Assembly: GCA_947626795.1 (NCBI GenBank)
Contig: CANQTH010000028.1
Coordinates: 1 to 32,994 of the forward strand
DNA from: an uncultured Lachnospiraceae bacterium
Lineage (GTDB): Bacteria > Bacillota > Clostridia > Lachnospirales > Lachnospiraceae
DNA length: 32,994 nt
Reading direction: 5' to 3'
Shown here: in pieces, positions 23,450 through 31,304 of the stretch
How the letters are laid out: every line of letters begins with the position of its first letter
How positions within the stretch are numbered: the stretch's first letter is position 1
Translations under genes and position numbers: made by a program
Notes under the pieces: generated by a model
What the model saw: only the letters and a program-made list of their open reading frames with translations
What the model was told of the DNA's origin: nothing
The model's database searches: none

Positions 23450-24376
23450 ATGGTGATCAAGACGACAGAATTGGAGATCGTGTGCGGCGTCACGAGCAAG
23501 CTGCCGGATACGGACAAGCCGGAGATCGCGTTCGCGGGGAAGTCGAACGTCGGGAAATCCTCGCTGATCAACGGCCTGATGAACCGGAAATCCTTAGCGC
23601 GCATCTCCGCGCAGCCGGGCAAGACGCAGACCATCAATTATTACAATATCAATCACGCGATGTACTTAGTGGACCTGCCGGGGTACGGCTATGCGAAAGT
23701 CCCGCAGCGGGAGAAGGAAAAATGGGGGCGGATGGTGGAAAATTACCTCCATTCTTCTAAGCAGCTCAAAGCGGTCTTTCTGCTGGTCGACATCCGGCAC
23801 GCTCCGTCCGACAACGACAGGCAGATGTACGGATGGATCGTATACCACGGGTACGACCCGATCATCATCGCGACGAAGTCGGATAAGGTGAAGGACAGCC
23901 AGCAGGAAAAGCATTTGGAGATGATACGGGAAGGGCTGGGCGTAAAGCCCGGCACGCCGATCCTACCCTATTCCTCGCTGACGAAGCGGGGGCGGGAGGA
24001 GATCTGGGAGCTGATGGGCCGGATCGCGGGGCTTGAAGAGCCGAAGCAGGCGAAAGATCCCGCGAAGGCCGGAGCGCCGGGGCAGGCGAAAGGTTCCGCG
24101 AAGGCCGGGAAGCCGGATCAGGCGAAAGGTTTCGCGGGTGCCGGGAAGATAGAGCAGGCGAAAGGTTCTGCAAGGGCCGGGAAGCCTGGGGATTTTGCAG
24201 AAACCGGGGGGCCGGGGCAGGAAAAAAATCCCGCGGGGGACGCGAAGCCGGGACGCGAAAAGGAGCGGAAGCCCAGAAGGCCCAGAAAGCCCGCGAAGGC
24301 CGCGAAAGGAAGAACCGCGAAGGCCAGGAAAAAAGCGAAGGCCGGGAAGGGGATTTCCCGCAAGGGGCGAAAATGA
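23450..24376 (+). CDS. engB: Ribosome-assembly GTPase EngB/YsxC with a basic repetitive C-terminal tail
   Basis: GTPase needed for large-subunit ribosome assembly. Residues 1 to about 198 are a complete YihA/YsxC domain: G1 GKSNVGKSS (residues 30-38), G3 DLPGYGYAK, G4 TKSDK and the late PYSSLTKRG switch. The family normally ends near residue 200. Here about 109 more residues follow, rich in Lys, Ala, Gly and Pro. From residue 200 (24047) come four 12-residue repeats of the form QAKGSAKAGKPD, then a strongly basic run (KPRRPRKPAKAAKGR and similar). The tail resembles histone H1-like or rRNA-binding extensions, so RNA binding is a plausible inference. GGAGGG lies upstream of the ATG. The stop overlaps the next gene's start as ATGA. 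Confidence 0.93.
   Translation: MVIKTTELEIVCGVTSKLPDTDKPEIAFAGKSNVGKSSLINGLMNRKSLARISAQPGKTQTINYYNINHAMYLVDLPGYGYAKVPQREKEKWGRMVENYLHSSKQLKAVFLLVDIRHAPSDNDRQMYGWIVYHGYDPIIIATKSDKVKDSQQEKHLEMIREGLGVKPGTPILPYSSLTKRGREEIWELMGRIAGLEEPKQAKDPAKAGAPGQAKGSAKAGKPDQAKGFAGAGKIEQAKGSARAGKPGDFAETGGPGQEKNPAGDAKPGREKERKPRRPRKPAKAAKGRTAKARKKAKAGKGISRKGRK
24047..24190 (+). repeat. Four in-frame 36-bp repeats in the engB tail
   Basis: Imperfect 36-bp units encoding QAKDPAKAGAPG, QAKGSAKAGKPD, QAKGFAGAGKIE and QAKGSARAGKPG. Unit length is a multiple of three, so copy-number change would keep the frame. Confidence 0.85.
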
Positions 24377-25326
24377 GAAGAAAGAAGTACCTGTTTGTTT
24401 TTTGTATGCTGGCGGCGATCGCCGCGTCTTGCGGCATGTTTGCGAAGCTGTATGCGGGCTTTCGCGGAAGCGGCGGCGGGCTGCGGGTCGTCACTTCGTT
24501 TTATCCGGTCTATATCGCCGCGCTGAATGTGGCGGGGGAAGATGGGACGGTGTCTTTGGAGAACTTGAGCGAGCCGCAGACCGGGTGCCTGCACGATTAC
24601 CAACTGACGCCGGGGGACATGGAGCTGCTGTCTCAGGCGGATCTGTTCCTGGTGAACGGCGGCGGGATCGAGAGCTTTTTAGCGGACGTCGGGGAAGCGT
24701 ATCCTGCGCTTAACGTCGTGCGGGTGTCGGAGGGGCTTGAGCTGTTGGACTCCGAGGGCGCGCAGGCGGACGAAGGGGCGGCGGAAGAGCTGGAAGGGAA
24801 GAACGCGCACTGCTGGATGGACACGGAATTGTACGCGCAGATGGTATGGAACATCGCGGACGCCCTTAGCGAGGCGGATGAGAGCCATGCGCAGGGCTAC
24901 CGGGAGAACGCGCGGCGTTACTGCGGGAAGATCGGCGGGCTGACCAGCCAGATCGAGGAAATAAGAAAAGAAGTCCTAAGAAAAGGCAGTAGGACGTCCG
25001 TGATCTTATTGCATGAGGCCTTCGCTTACACGGCGGCGCAGTGCGGGTTTGGGACGGCCTATTGCATCAACCTGGACGAGGAGCGCCAGCTCGGGGCCGG
25101 AGAAGTGGCGGAAGCCATAAAAGCGGCGGAATCCGACGGCGTGTCCGCAGTCTTCGCGGAACGGCAGTACGGGGAAGCGATGGCAGGCACGTTAGAGGCC
25201 GAGGCCGGGTGCAGCGTATATTACCTGGATTCCCTGGTGCGCGGCGAGTACCGGGCGGACAGCTACCTTTCGGGGATGCAGGAAAACATCGATTCCATAA
25301 AAGCGGCATGGGAGGAAATGAGGTAA
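24373..25326 (+). CDS. Metal (zinc/manganese) ABC transporter substrate-binding protein
   Basis: A 317-aa cluster A-I (ZnuA/TroA-type) binding protein. The N-terminus has a basic start and a hydrophobic stretch ending AAIAASC; Cys20 could be a lipid-anchor site, though the lipobox is poor (Ala at -3), so a signal anchor is also possible. Metal-ligand candidates are His in GCLHDYQLTPGD, His in KNAHCWMD, His in LLHEAFAY, and a late Asp or Glu (YYLDSLV, FAERQYG). An acidic insert (SEGAQADEGAAEELEG) precedes the second His, where zinc proteins often carry a flexible loop. It overlaps engB by 4 nt (ATGA) and is followed by the ATPase and permease genes. Confidence 0.9.
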   Translation: MRRKKYLFVFCMLAAIAASCGMFAKLYAGFRGSGGGLRVVTSFYPVYIAALNVAGEDGTVSLENLSEPQTGCLHDYQLTPGDMELLSQADLFLVNGGGIESFLADVGEAYPALNVVRVSEGLELLDSEGAQADEGAAEELEGKNAHCWMDTELYAQMVWNIADALSEADESHAQGYRENARRYCGKIGGLTSQIEEIRKEVLRKGSRTSVILLHEAFAYTAAQCGFGTAYCINLDEERQLGAGEVAEAIKAAESDGVSAVFAERQYGEAMAGTLEAEAGCSVYYLDSLVRGEYRADSYLSGMQENIDSIKAAWEEMR

Positions 25327-25327
25327 C

Positions 25328-26062
25328 TTGCGTAAGATGGTCAAAAAGCCCTGCGGGCTGCATTGCATCAAAGTGAAGGATTTAGGGGTTTCGGCGGGCG
25401 GCCAGGAGGTCTTGCGCGGGATCAACCTCCATATCCACTGCGGGAGCCTGAATGTGCTGATCGGGAAGAACGGCGCGGGGAAATCCACGCTGATCCGCGC
25501 TATTTTGGGGGATATCCCGCACACGGGGAAGATCGAGTTCAAGGACAGGGAGGACGGCAGGATACAGAGATTGCGGATCGGCTACGTCCCGCAGTCTTTG
25601 AACGTGGAGAAGCAGACCCCGGTCAGCGTGTATGACATGATCGCGGCGTACCAGGGAAACGTCCCGGTGTTCCTGAGAAAGAGCCGGAGCATGAAGGAAC
25701 GGATCGTAGAAAGCCTCCGCGTGTTCGAGGCGGAGCATTTGCTGGACCAGCAGGTGTGCAGCCTTTCCGGCGGGGAGCTGCAGCGCGTCCTGCTCTCCAT
25801 GGCGATCATGGATTCCCCGAATCTGCTGCTTTTGGACGAGCCGATCTCCGGGATCGACAAGAACGGGATGGAGCTTTTTTACCGCACGATCTATGAGCTG
25901 AAGGAAACGTACGACTTAGCGGTCATCCTCGTCTCCCATGACCTCGATCAGGTGAGGCGGTATGCGGACTGGGTCGTCCTGCTGGACCATACGGTCTTAA
26001 AGCAGGGGAGCGCGAAAGAAGTTTTCCAGAGCGAGGAATTTCACGCGCAGTTTGGGATATAG
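25328..26062 (+). CDS. Metal ABC transporter ATP-binding protein
   Basis: A 244-aa ABC ATPase: Walker A GKNGAGKST, Q-loop YVPQSL, signature LSGGELQR, Walker B LLLLDEP, switch His in VSHDLDQV. The length and context match ZnuC/MntB-type subunits that power metal import. The start is a TTG at 25328, 1 bp after the binding-protein stop, with GAGG close by; an ATG at 25337 is an alternative start three codons in, with poorer spacing to a Shine-Dalgarno. The permease follows 15 bp later. Confidence 0.92.
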   Translation: MRKMVKKPCGLHCIKVKDLGVSAGGQEVLRGINLHIHCGSLNVLIGKNGAGKSTLIRAILGDIPHTGKIEFKDREDGRIQRLRIGYVPQSLNVEKQTPVSVYDMIAAYQGNVPVFLRKSRSMKERIVESLRVFEAEHLLDQQVCSLSGGELQRVLLSMAIMDSPNLLLLDEPISGIDKNGMELFYRTIYELKETYDLAVILVSHDLDQVRRYADWVVLLDHTVLKQGSAKEVFQSEEFHAQFGI

Positions 26063-26077
26063 AAGGGGGCATGGCAA

Positions 26078-26878
26078 GTGGGCCTTTCCTGGATGCAGTA
26101 TGATTTCATGCGATACGCCTTCGCGGCGGTCCTGGTGATCACGCCGTTGTTCGGGCTGATGGGGACGATGGTCGTCAGCCGGAAGATGGCGTTTTTTTCA
26201 GATGCGCTGGGGCATTCCGCGCTGACGGGGATCGCGGTCGGCGTCGTGTGCGGCGTGCGGGACACGGATGTGTCCATGGTGATCTTCGCGATCGTGTTCG
26301 CGCTTCTGCTGAACCGGATCAGCAGCCGCATAGCGGCTTCCGCGGACACGGTGATCTCCGTGTTCTCTTCCTGCAGCATAGCGGTCGGGCTTGCGATCCT
26401 GTCAAAGGACGGGAATTTCAGCAGGTATTCCGGCATCCTGGTGGGCGACGTGCTGAGCATCACCCGGCGGGAGATCCTGTACCTTGTCCTGATCTTTGTT
26501 ATCACGCTCGCGTTTTGGCTCTTCGGGTTCAACAAGATGCTGGCGGCGAGCTTAAACCGCGCGCTGGCGAAGAGCCGGAACATCCCGGTCGCCTTTTTGG
26601 AGAACGCCTTCGCGGTCCTGACGGCGCTGGTCGTCATGGTGTCCATCAAATGGGTGGGGATCCTGATCATCAACGCGCTCTTGATCCTGCCTGCGGCCGC
26701 GAGCCAGAATATCTCTGAAAATATGCGGGAATACCATTTCTTTTCCATTCTGTTTTCCATGTTTTCCGGCGTGACGGGCCTTGTGCTTTCTTATTATGTC
26801 AATGTAGCGGCCGGGCCGGCCATCGTGATCCTCGCTTCGGCGATCTATTTTGCGACATATCTATGGGGAAGCCGGTAA
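26078..26878 (+). CDS. Metal ABC transporter permease
   Basis: A 266-aa integral membrane protein of the ABC-3 (ZnuB/MntC) family with about eight hydrophobic segments. Signature-like stretches are SDALGHSALTGIAVG near residue 42 and WVGILIINALLILPAAAS. It completes a three-gene metal importer; the metal is not determined by sequence. The start is a GTG at 26078 with AAGGGGG 8 nt upstream; an ATG at 26071 is out of frame and opens only a 10-codon ORF. The TAA stop (26876-26878) lies inside the GTAATAG that begins dispersed element copy G. Confidence 0.92.
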   Translation: MGLSWMQYDFMRYAFAAVLVITPLFGLMGTMVVSRKMAFFSDALGHSALTGIAVGVVCGVRDTDVSMVIFAIVFALLLNRISSRIAASADTVISVFSSCSIAVGLAILSKDGNFSRYSGILVGDVLSITRREILYLVLIFVITLAFWLFGFNKMLAASLNRALAKSRNIPVAFLENAFAVLTALVVMVSIKWVGILIINALLILPAAASQNISENMREYHFFSILFSMFSGVTGLVLSYYVNVAAGPAIVILASAIYFATYLWGSR

Positions 26879-26950
26879 TAGTTTGGCCCAGGACTTTGCA
26901 CCTGCTGCAAAGTCCGTAAGAATGTGTAGATTCTGCCGAGTGGGAATCCG
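26875..26950 (+). repeat. Dispersed GTAAC element, copy G (left half)
   Basis: Starts GTAATAGTTTGGCCC, the same variant as copy B, has stem 1 GGACTTTGCA-CCTGC-TGCAAAGTCC, and ends at GTGGGAATCCG at the start of stem 2. It contains the stop codon of the permease gene. It breaks off within a few bases of where copy F does. Confidence 0.88.
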
Positions 26951-26982
26951 CGCAAAATAAGGAAAAATAAGAAAAGTTACGC

Positions 26983-27011
26983 TTTACGAATTTCGCAAGA
27001 TGTGGTATGCT
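26983..27011 (+). promoter_or_regulatory. Promoter for the AI-2E-family gene
   Basis: TTTACG at 26983-26988, 17-bp spacer, TATGCT at 27006-27011 preceded by TGG (extended -10). This places transcription start near 27018 and rules out the in-frame ATG at 27000 as the translation start. Confidence 0.7.
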
Positions 27012-27050
27012 AATATCGGAAGCATACAAAAGTTCCAGAAGGGCAGTAAG

Positions 27051-28172
27051 ATGAAAAAGTCTGTAAAATACTTAAAAATACTGGTCAATCTGCTTGTTGC
27101 CGTATTTGTTATTTTCTGCATCTGCTTTGTCGTTCCCAGGGCAGCTGTCTTTTTCATGCCTTTCGTGGTAGGTTGGGTCATATCCATGGTCGCCAACCCG
27201 TTGGTGCATTTTTTGGATAAAAAGCTGAAGATCGTCAGGAAACACGCCTCGATCATGGTCATCATCGCCGTATTGGCGGCCGTGATCGGATTGGGATACC
27301 TGGGGATCTCGCGCATTGTGGTCGAGGCCGTGAACCTGGTGGAGAGCCTGCCCGAGCGGTACGAGGGGCTTCAGGAAGAGTTTGCGGAGATCGAGGAGAA
27401 CCTCCAGGTCTTTTACAGCCGCCTCCCGCAGAACATCCAGGAAAATATCACGGGAGTGGCGGACGGCCTTTCTGATTATGTCGGCGTCGTCGTGCAGAAG
27501 ATCGGCGAGCCGACGTTCGACGCGGCTGGGAATTTTGTGAAGAACGTGCCGGGCGCGCTGATCGCGATCATCATCAGCATTCTTTCCTCTTACTTTTTCA
27601 TCGCGGACCGGGAGCGCATCCTGGAAGGCCTCCGGGCGCATATGCCGCGGGGCGTGTGGGATCGGGTTTCCGGCGTATGGAATGACTTAAAGCGGGCGGT
27701 GGGCGGATATTTTAAGGCTCAGTTTAAGATCATGGCCGTGATCTATGTGATCCTTGTGATCGGGCTTTTGGTTCTGAGGACGGATTATGTGCTGTTGGCC
27801 GCGCTCTTGATCGCGTTTTTGGATATGCTCCCGTTTTTTGGGACGGGGACGGTCTTAGGGCCATGGGCCGTCATCAAGCTTTTGTCCGGCGATTACCGGA
27901 CCGCGGCCGGGCTGGTCATATTGTATGCGGTCACGCAGGTGGTGCGCCAGGTGATCCAGCCGAAGATCGTGGGCGATTCGATCGGGATGAGCCCGCTGAC
28001 GACGTTGTTTTTCATGTATATCGGATATAAGGTCAGCAGCATTTTGGGGATGATCATTGCCGTCCCGGTCGGGATGATCCTGATCAACCTTTACAAGGCG
28101 GGCGTCTTTGACAACCAGATCCGGTGCGTCCGCGAGCTGGTGGACGATATCAACGAGTTTCGGAAATTTTAG
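27051..28172 (+). CDS. AI-2E/PerM-family membrane transporter
   Basis: A 373-aa polytopic protein with seven to eight hydrophobic segments and a soluble amphipathic loop at about residues 85-150 (VESLPERYEGLQEEFAEIEENL). The C-terminal half shows family traits: DMLPFFGTGTVLGPWAVI, QPKIVGDSIGMSPLTTL and GMIIAVPVGMILINLYK. Members include TqsA (autoinducer-2 export) and cation/proton exchangers, so the name does not fix the substrate. luxS occurs in the same window, but not adjacent. The ATG at 27051 (MKKSVKYLKILVN) with AAGGG upstream is preferred over 27000, which lies within the promoter. The TAG stop is followed at once by a run of G. Confidence 0.9.
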   Translation: MKKSVKYLKILVNLLVAVFVIFCICFVVPRAAVFFMPFVVGWVISMVANPLVHFLDKKLKIVRKHASIMVIIAVLAAVIGLGYLGISRIVVEAVNLVESLPERYEGLQEEFAEIEENLQVFYSRLPQNIQENITGVADGLSDYVGVVVQKIGEPTFDAAGNFVKNVPGALIAIIISILSSYFFIADRERILEGLRAHMPRGVWDRVSGVWNDLKRAVGGYFKAQFKIMAVIYVILVIGLLVLRTDYVLLAALLIAFLDMLPFFGTGTVLGPWAVIKLLSGDYRTAAGLVILYAVTQVVRQVIQPKIVGDSIGMSPLTTLFFMYIGYKVSSILGMIIAVPVGMILINLYKAGVFDNQIRCVRELVDDINEFRKF

Positions 28173-28182
28173 GGGGGGGGGG
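28172..28182 (+). repeat. Run of 11 G abutting a stop codon
   Basis: Eleven consecutive G, the first being the last base of the TAG stop of the AI-2E-family gene. Such tracts are unstable during replication. Here it lies outside the coding frame, 120 bp before the diguanylate cyclase start. The exact length may also be a sequencing uncertainty. Confidence 0.85.
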
Positions 28183-28302
28183 CGAGGCAGCAGGACGCTG
28201 CCCGCCGTGGGATACTGCGGCTATGGGGCGCGCGGGACGCATTGGATGGGCGGCGCGGGCGCAAGATAGGCGCGAGGCTATGTTTGAAAGGAATGCTGTA
28301 GA

Positions 28303-30639
28303 ATGAAGGAACAGCAAAAAAAGCGTTATACGATCGCGATCATGTTGGGGGATACGCAGTCAGATTATTACGAGGAGCAGTTGAGAGGTTTTTATGCGTG
28401 CGCGGAGCGGGAAAATGTGCATATCATATTCCTGATGGGTTCCCAGATGCCGCAGTATTGCACGGATATCCTGTACGGCAACATGGAGGAGGAATACCAT
28501 TCCCAGTTTGAGACGGTTTATGAATATGTGCATTATACCAGGCCGGACGCGATGATCATTACTTATGCGGCGCTTGCCTGCTTTGACAGCAGCATGGAGA
28601 AGCGGGAGTTTTTGGAACGGTACGCGGGCGTCCCTTATCTTTTGCTGGGGGATACGCTGGACGATTACAGCGTGCCATATGTGATGGCGGACAATTATAA
28701 GGGGATGCGCGCCTGCATGGAGCATCTGGCGATCGACCACGGATACAAGAAGATCGCGTTTTTGAGCGGGCCGATGAAGAACCGGGACGCGAACGAGCGT
28801 CTGCAGGCTTATTACGACGTCATGAAAGAGTGCAACCTGAAGGTGGAAGACACGATGGTCGCATATGGCAATTATTCAGAACACGTCAGGAAGCAGGCGG
28901 AATATCTGCTGGACAAGAATCCCGGCCTTGAGGCGATCGTCTGCGCCAACGACAACATGGCGAAATGCTGCTACCGCGTCTGCGAGGCGCGCAACCTGAT
29001 GGTGGGCAAGGACATTGCGATCACCGGGTTCGACGATGTGGAGCTTGCGCGCACGCTGCGGCCGCTGCTCACGAGCGTCAACCAGAACGGCTTCCAGTCC
29101 AGTTACGTCGCCTTGAAGAACGCGATCGCCCTGTGCGAGAAGCCGAAGATGTTCGCTGAGCGGATGCCGGTCGCCCTGCATAAGCGGGAATCCTGCGGCT
29201 GCAAGGTCGGCGGACTGCATACCGGCACAGTCGTTAGCCGCAAGGAGATCGAGCGTTTCCTGCGGAAGGCGGTCAGCGACATTACGACGGACCTGCTGTC
29301 GGAGATCCCTTACCCGCAGGAGCGGGAATATTTCGCGAAGTCGATCCGCGAGTTTTTTGAAAATATCTATGACGACATCTTCCAGCGCAGGAACGCGAAG
29401 TTTGACATGGACCGCCTGCACGATATCTTAAAGGAGCTGGTAGAGTACCGCCATATCTCCAATGCGCTGCTTTTGGAGCGGTTTTCCGACCTGCTGTGCG
29501 TGCTGCTTGACAGCACGGAAGTGAACCGGGAGCAGGAGCAGCTCGCTTCTGTGCTGAACTTCACGAGGCAGTACGTGAATTACACGAATTTGTCAAAATT
29601 GGAAAAAGAAGTCGTCGATTCCAACCGGAAGGCATGGTTCGTGCCATTTTTCTCAAGGGACTTAACAGCCGCGGTGACGACCGACGCGATGCGGAAGGTG
29701 CTTCCGCAGATCATGAAGCGTTTCCAGATGATGGACGTTAAGGGCTGCTATATTTACTTGTTTGAGGAGCCGATCATCCATGTGAAGAAGCAGCCGCTGG
29801 TGTTCCCGGACAAGATTTACCTGAGCGCGTGGTTCAGGGGGGATGAGTTTGTCTCCTACAAGATGGACGAGCGTCCCTGCGCCACGAAGGAGAACGGCTT
29901 TTCGGATTTCATCCATTTTCAGGACTCGATGCTGCTCACGACGTTCGTGCTGTTTTCCGGGGATCGGCAGTACGGCGTGATGCTGTGCGAGACGGAGCAG
30001 TCGGACATCCCGTTCATGCAGATCTGCAGCGTGCAGTTCGGCGCGCTGCTGCGGTTCCTTGAGCTGAACCAGATCGAGTGCGAGGCCCATGAGGAGCTGC
30101 AGGAGTCGCTCCGGGTCATCCGGGAGCAGAACCATGTCTTGAGCTTTGTGTCGGAATATGATGAGCTGAGCCAGCTTTTGAACCGAAGGGGGTTCATGGA
30201 ACATGCCATCCATTGCTGCCGGGAGAACGCGGGCGACCAGGCGTATCTGATCTTTGCGGACATCGACCATTTGAAGGAGATCAACGACTGCTTTGGCCAT
30301 GCGGCGGGCGATTATGCCATCTGCAGCGCGGCCGAGCGATTGAAGGAAACGCTGCCGGAGGACGCGGTGATCGCGCGGATCGGCGGGGACGAGTTCATCG
30401 CGCTCGTGGTATCAGACGACCCGGGCTATGAGGCGGGCATCTTAAAGGACTTGAAAAAGGCGGGAGAGGCGTTCAACGCCTCGTCGGACAAGCCGTATTA
30501 TGTGGAATTTTCCGTGGGCATCCATCCGTTTACCTGCAGCACGAAGATACAGCTCAACGAGCTGATCCAGAAGTCGGACGCGCTTTTGTACAAGGCGAAG
30601 GCGTCCAGGCGGCGGAGCATAAAGAAAGCGGACGGCTGA
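28303..30639 (+). CDS. Diguanylate cyclase with LacI-like ligand-binding sensor domain
   Basis: A 778-aa soluble protein; no signal peptide or membrane segment is visible. Residues about 8-295 match the periplasmic-binding-protein fold of LacI/PurR regulators without the HTH (MLGDTQSDYYEEQLRGF, YKKIAFLSGP, AIVCANDNMAKCCYRV, ITGFDDVELA, TSVNQNGF). A long middle region (about 310-600) contains helical and GAF-like segments. The C-terminal GGDEF domain has DELSQLLNRRGF, ADIDHLKEINDCFGHAAGD and an intact RIGGDEF at about residues 692-698. The upstream inhibitory site reads LPED instead of RxxD, so product inhibition by c-di-GMP is probably absent. The likely role is sensing a cytoplasmic sugar or nucleoside-like ligand and making c-di-GMP. 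AAAGGA lies upstream of the ATG. Confidence 0.9.
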   Translation: MKEQQKKRYTIAIMLGDTQSDYYEEQLRGFYACAERENVHIIFLMGSQMPQYCTDILYGNMEEEYHSQFETVYEYVHYTRPDAMIITYAALACFDSSMEKREFLERYAGVPYLLLGDTLDDYSVPYVMADNYKGMRACMEHLAIDHGYKKIAFLSGPMKNRDANERLQAYYDVMKECNLKVEDTMVAYGNYSEHVRKQAEYLLDKNPGLEAIVCANDNMAKCCYRVCEARNLMVGKDIAITGFDDVELARTLRPLLTSVNQNGFQSSYVALKNAIALCEKPKMFAERMPVALHKRESCGCKVGGLHTGTVVSRKEIERFLRKAVSDITTDLLSEIPYPQEREYFAKSIREFFENIYDDIFQRRNAKFDMDRLHDILKELVEYRHISNALLLERFSDLLCVLLDSTEVNREQEQLASVLNFTRQYVNYTNLSKLEKEVVDSNRKAWFVPFFSRDLTAAVTTDAMRKVLPQIMKRFQMMDVKGCYIYLFEEPIIHVKKQPLVFPDKIYLSAWFRGDEFVSYKMDERPCATKENGFSDFIHFQDSMLLTTFVLFSGDRQYGVMLCETEQSDIPFMQICSVQFGALLRFLELNQIECEAHEELQESLRVIREQNHVLSFVSEYDELSQLLNRRGFMEHAIHCCRENAGDQAYLIFADIDHLKEINDCFGHAAGDYAICSAAERLKETLPEDAVIARIGGDEFIALVVSDDPGYEAGILKDLKKAGEAFNASSDKPYYVEFSVGIHPFTCSTKIQLNELIQKSDALLYKAKASRRRSIKKADG

Positions 30640-30658
30640 CAGGCTGCGGGGGCGGGAA

Positions 30659-31294
30659 ATGGCGGAGCAGGAATATTTTAAGCGCGCGCTTTCGGATTTT
30701 GCGTTCGAGGCCGCCGTCGGCGGGGAGATCCGCCATTTGACGGATTTGGGCTATACGGTGAGGCAGATCGAAGAGCGGCTGGATTTCCCGGCGCCAGGCC
30801 GGAAGGTGCGGCAGGCGGCATGGGAACGGCTGTTGGACACAGGGGCCGTGCTTTTGGAAGAGCCCGGGGCAGGGACGGCCAGGGAGCGCGTTTCTTATGT
30901 GAAGGAATATGGCAAGTATGGGAAGCCGAGCTTTCGGAAAGTAGGGGGCGGCATGGGAGGCCGGGAAAAGGCCTGCTGGGCGGAGTCCCTTTTTTCAGAG
31001 GAACGGGACGGGAGCTTAGCGTCCGTCCTGTCGGAAAAGTGCGGCAGGAACGGGGAGAAGGACGCGTATGCCTCCTGGAATTTCGGCCTGTATGGGCCGG
31101 AGCGCAGGGAAGGGCTGCTGCGGCTGCTGGAGGAACATCAAAGGGAATATGTCGAGGGGCTTCCATGGGAAGGAAAGACCGTGTACCACCGCCTGGACGG
31201 GCGCATGCGCGGGATCGTCGCCAGGCTGCACGCGGCGGGCGCTTACCACGGAAGCTGTTATTTTATGAAAATCGGGGAAAAACTGACGATCTGA
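30659..31294 (+). CDS. Conserved-looking hypothetical protein (211 aa)
   Basis: I do not recognise this family. The product is soluble and charged, with no signal peptide or membrane helix. The N-terminus (EIRHLTDLGYTVRQIEERLDFPAPGRKVRQAAWERLLDTG, here a helical stretch at residues about 23-62) looks like a helix-turn-helix-type arrangement, which is only a suggestion. The C-terminal half is GLYGPERREGLLRLLEEHQ followed by a basic segment. A GGGCGGG stretch precedes the ATG. It starts 19 bp after the cyclase gene and ends 10 bp before the YoaK-like gene, so it is probably cotranscribed with both. Coding is supported by codon bias like its neighbours and by tight packing. Confidence 0.7.
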   Translation: MAEQEYFKRALSDFAFEAAVGGEIRHLTDLGYTVRQIEERLDFPAPGRKVRQAAWERLLDTGAVLLEEPGAGTARERVSYVKEYGKYGKPSFRKVGGGMGGREKACWAESLFSEERDGSLASVLSEKCGRNGEKDAYASWNFGLYGPERREGLLRLLEEHQREYVEGLPWEGKTVYHRLDGRMRGIVARLHAAGAYHGSCYFMKIGEKLTI

Positions 31295-31304
31295 GGTGGG
31301 AAAT

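Noticed and set aside
27051-28172. Treating the AI-2E-family protein as the exporter for the LuxS signal
   Set aside because: The family is functionally mixed and the gene is not linked to luxS; the name alone is not evidence.
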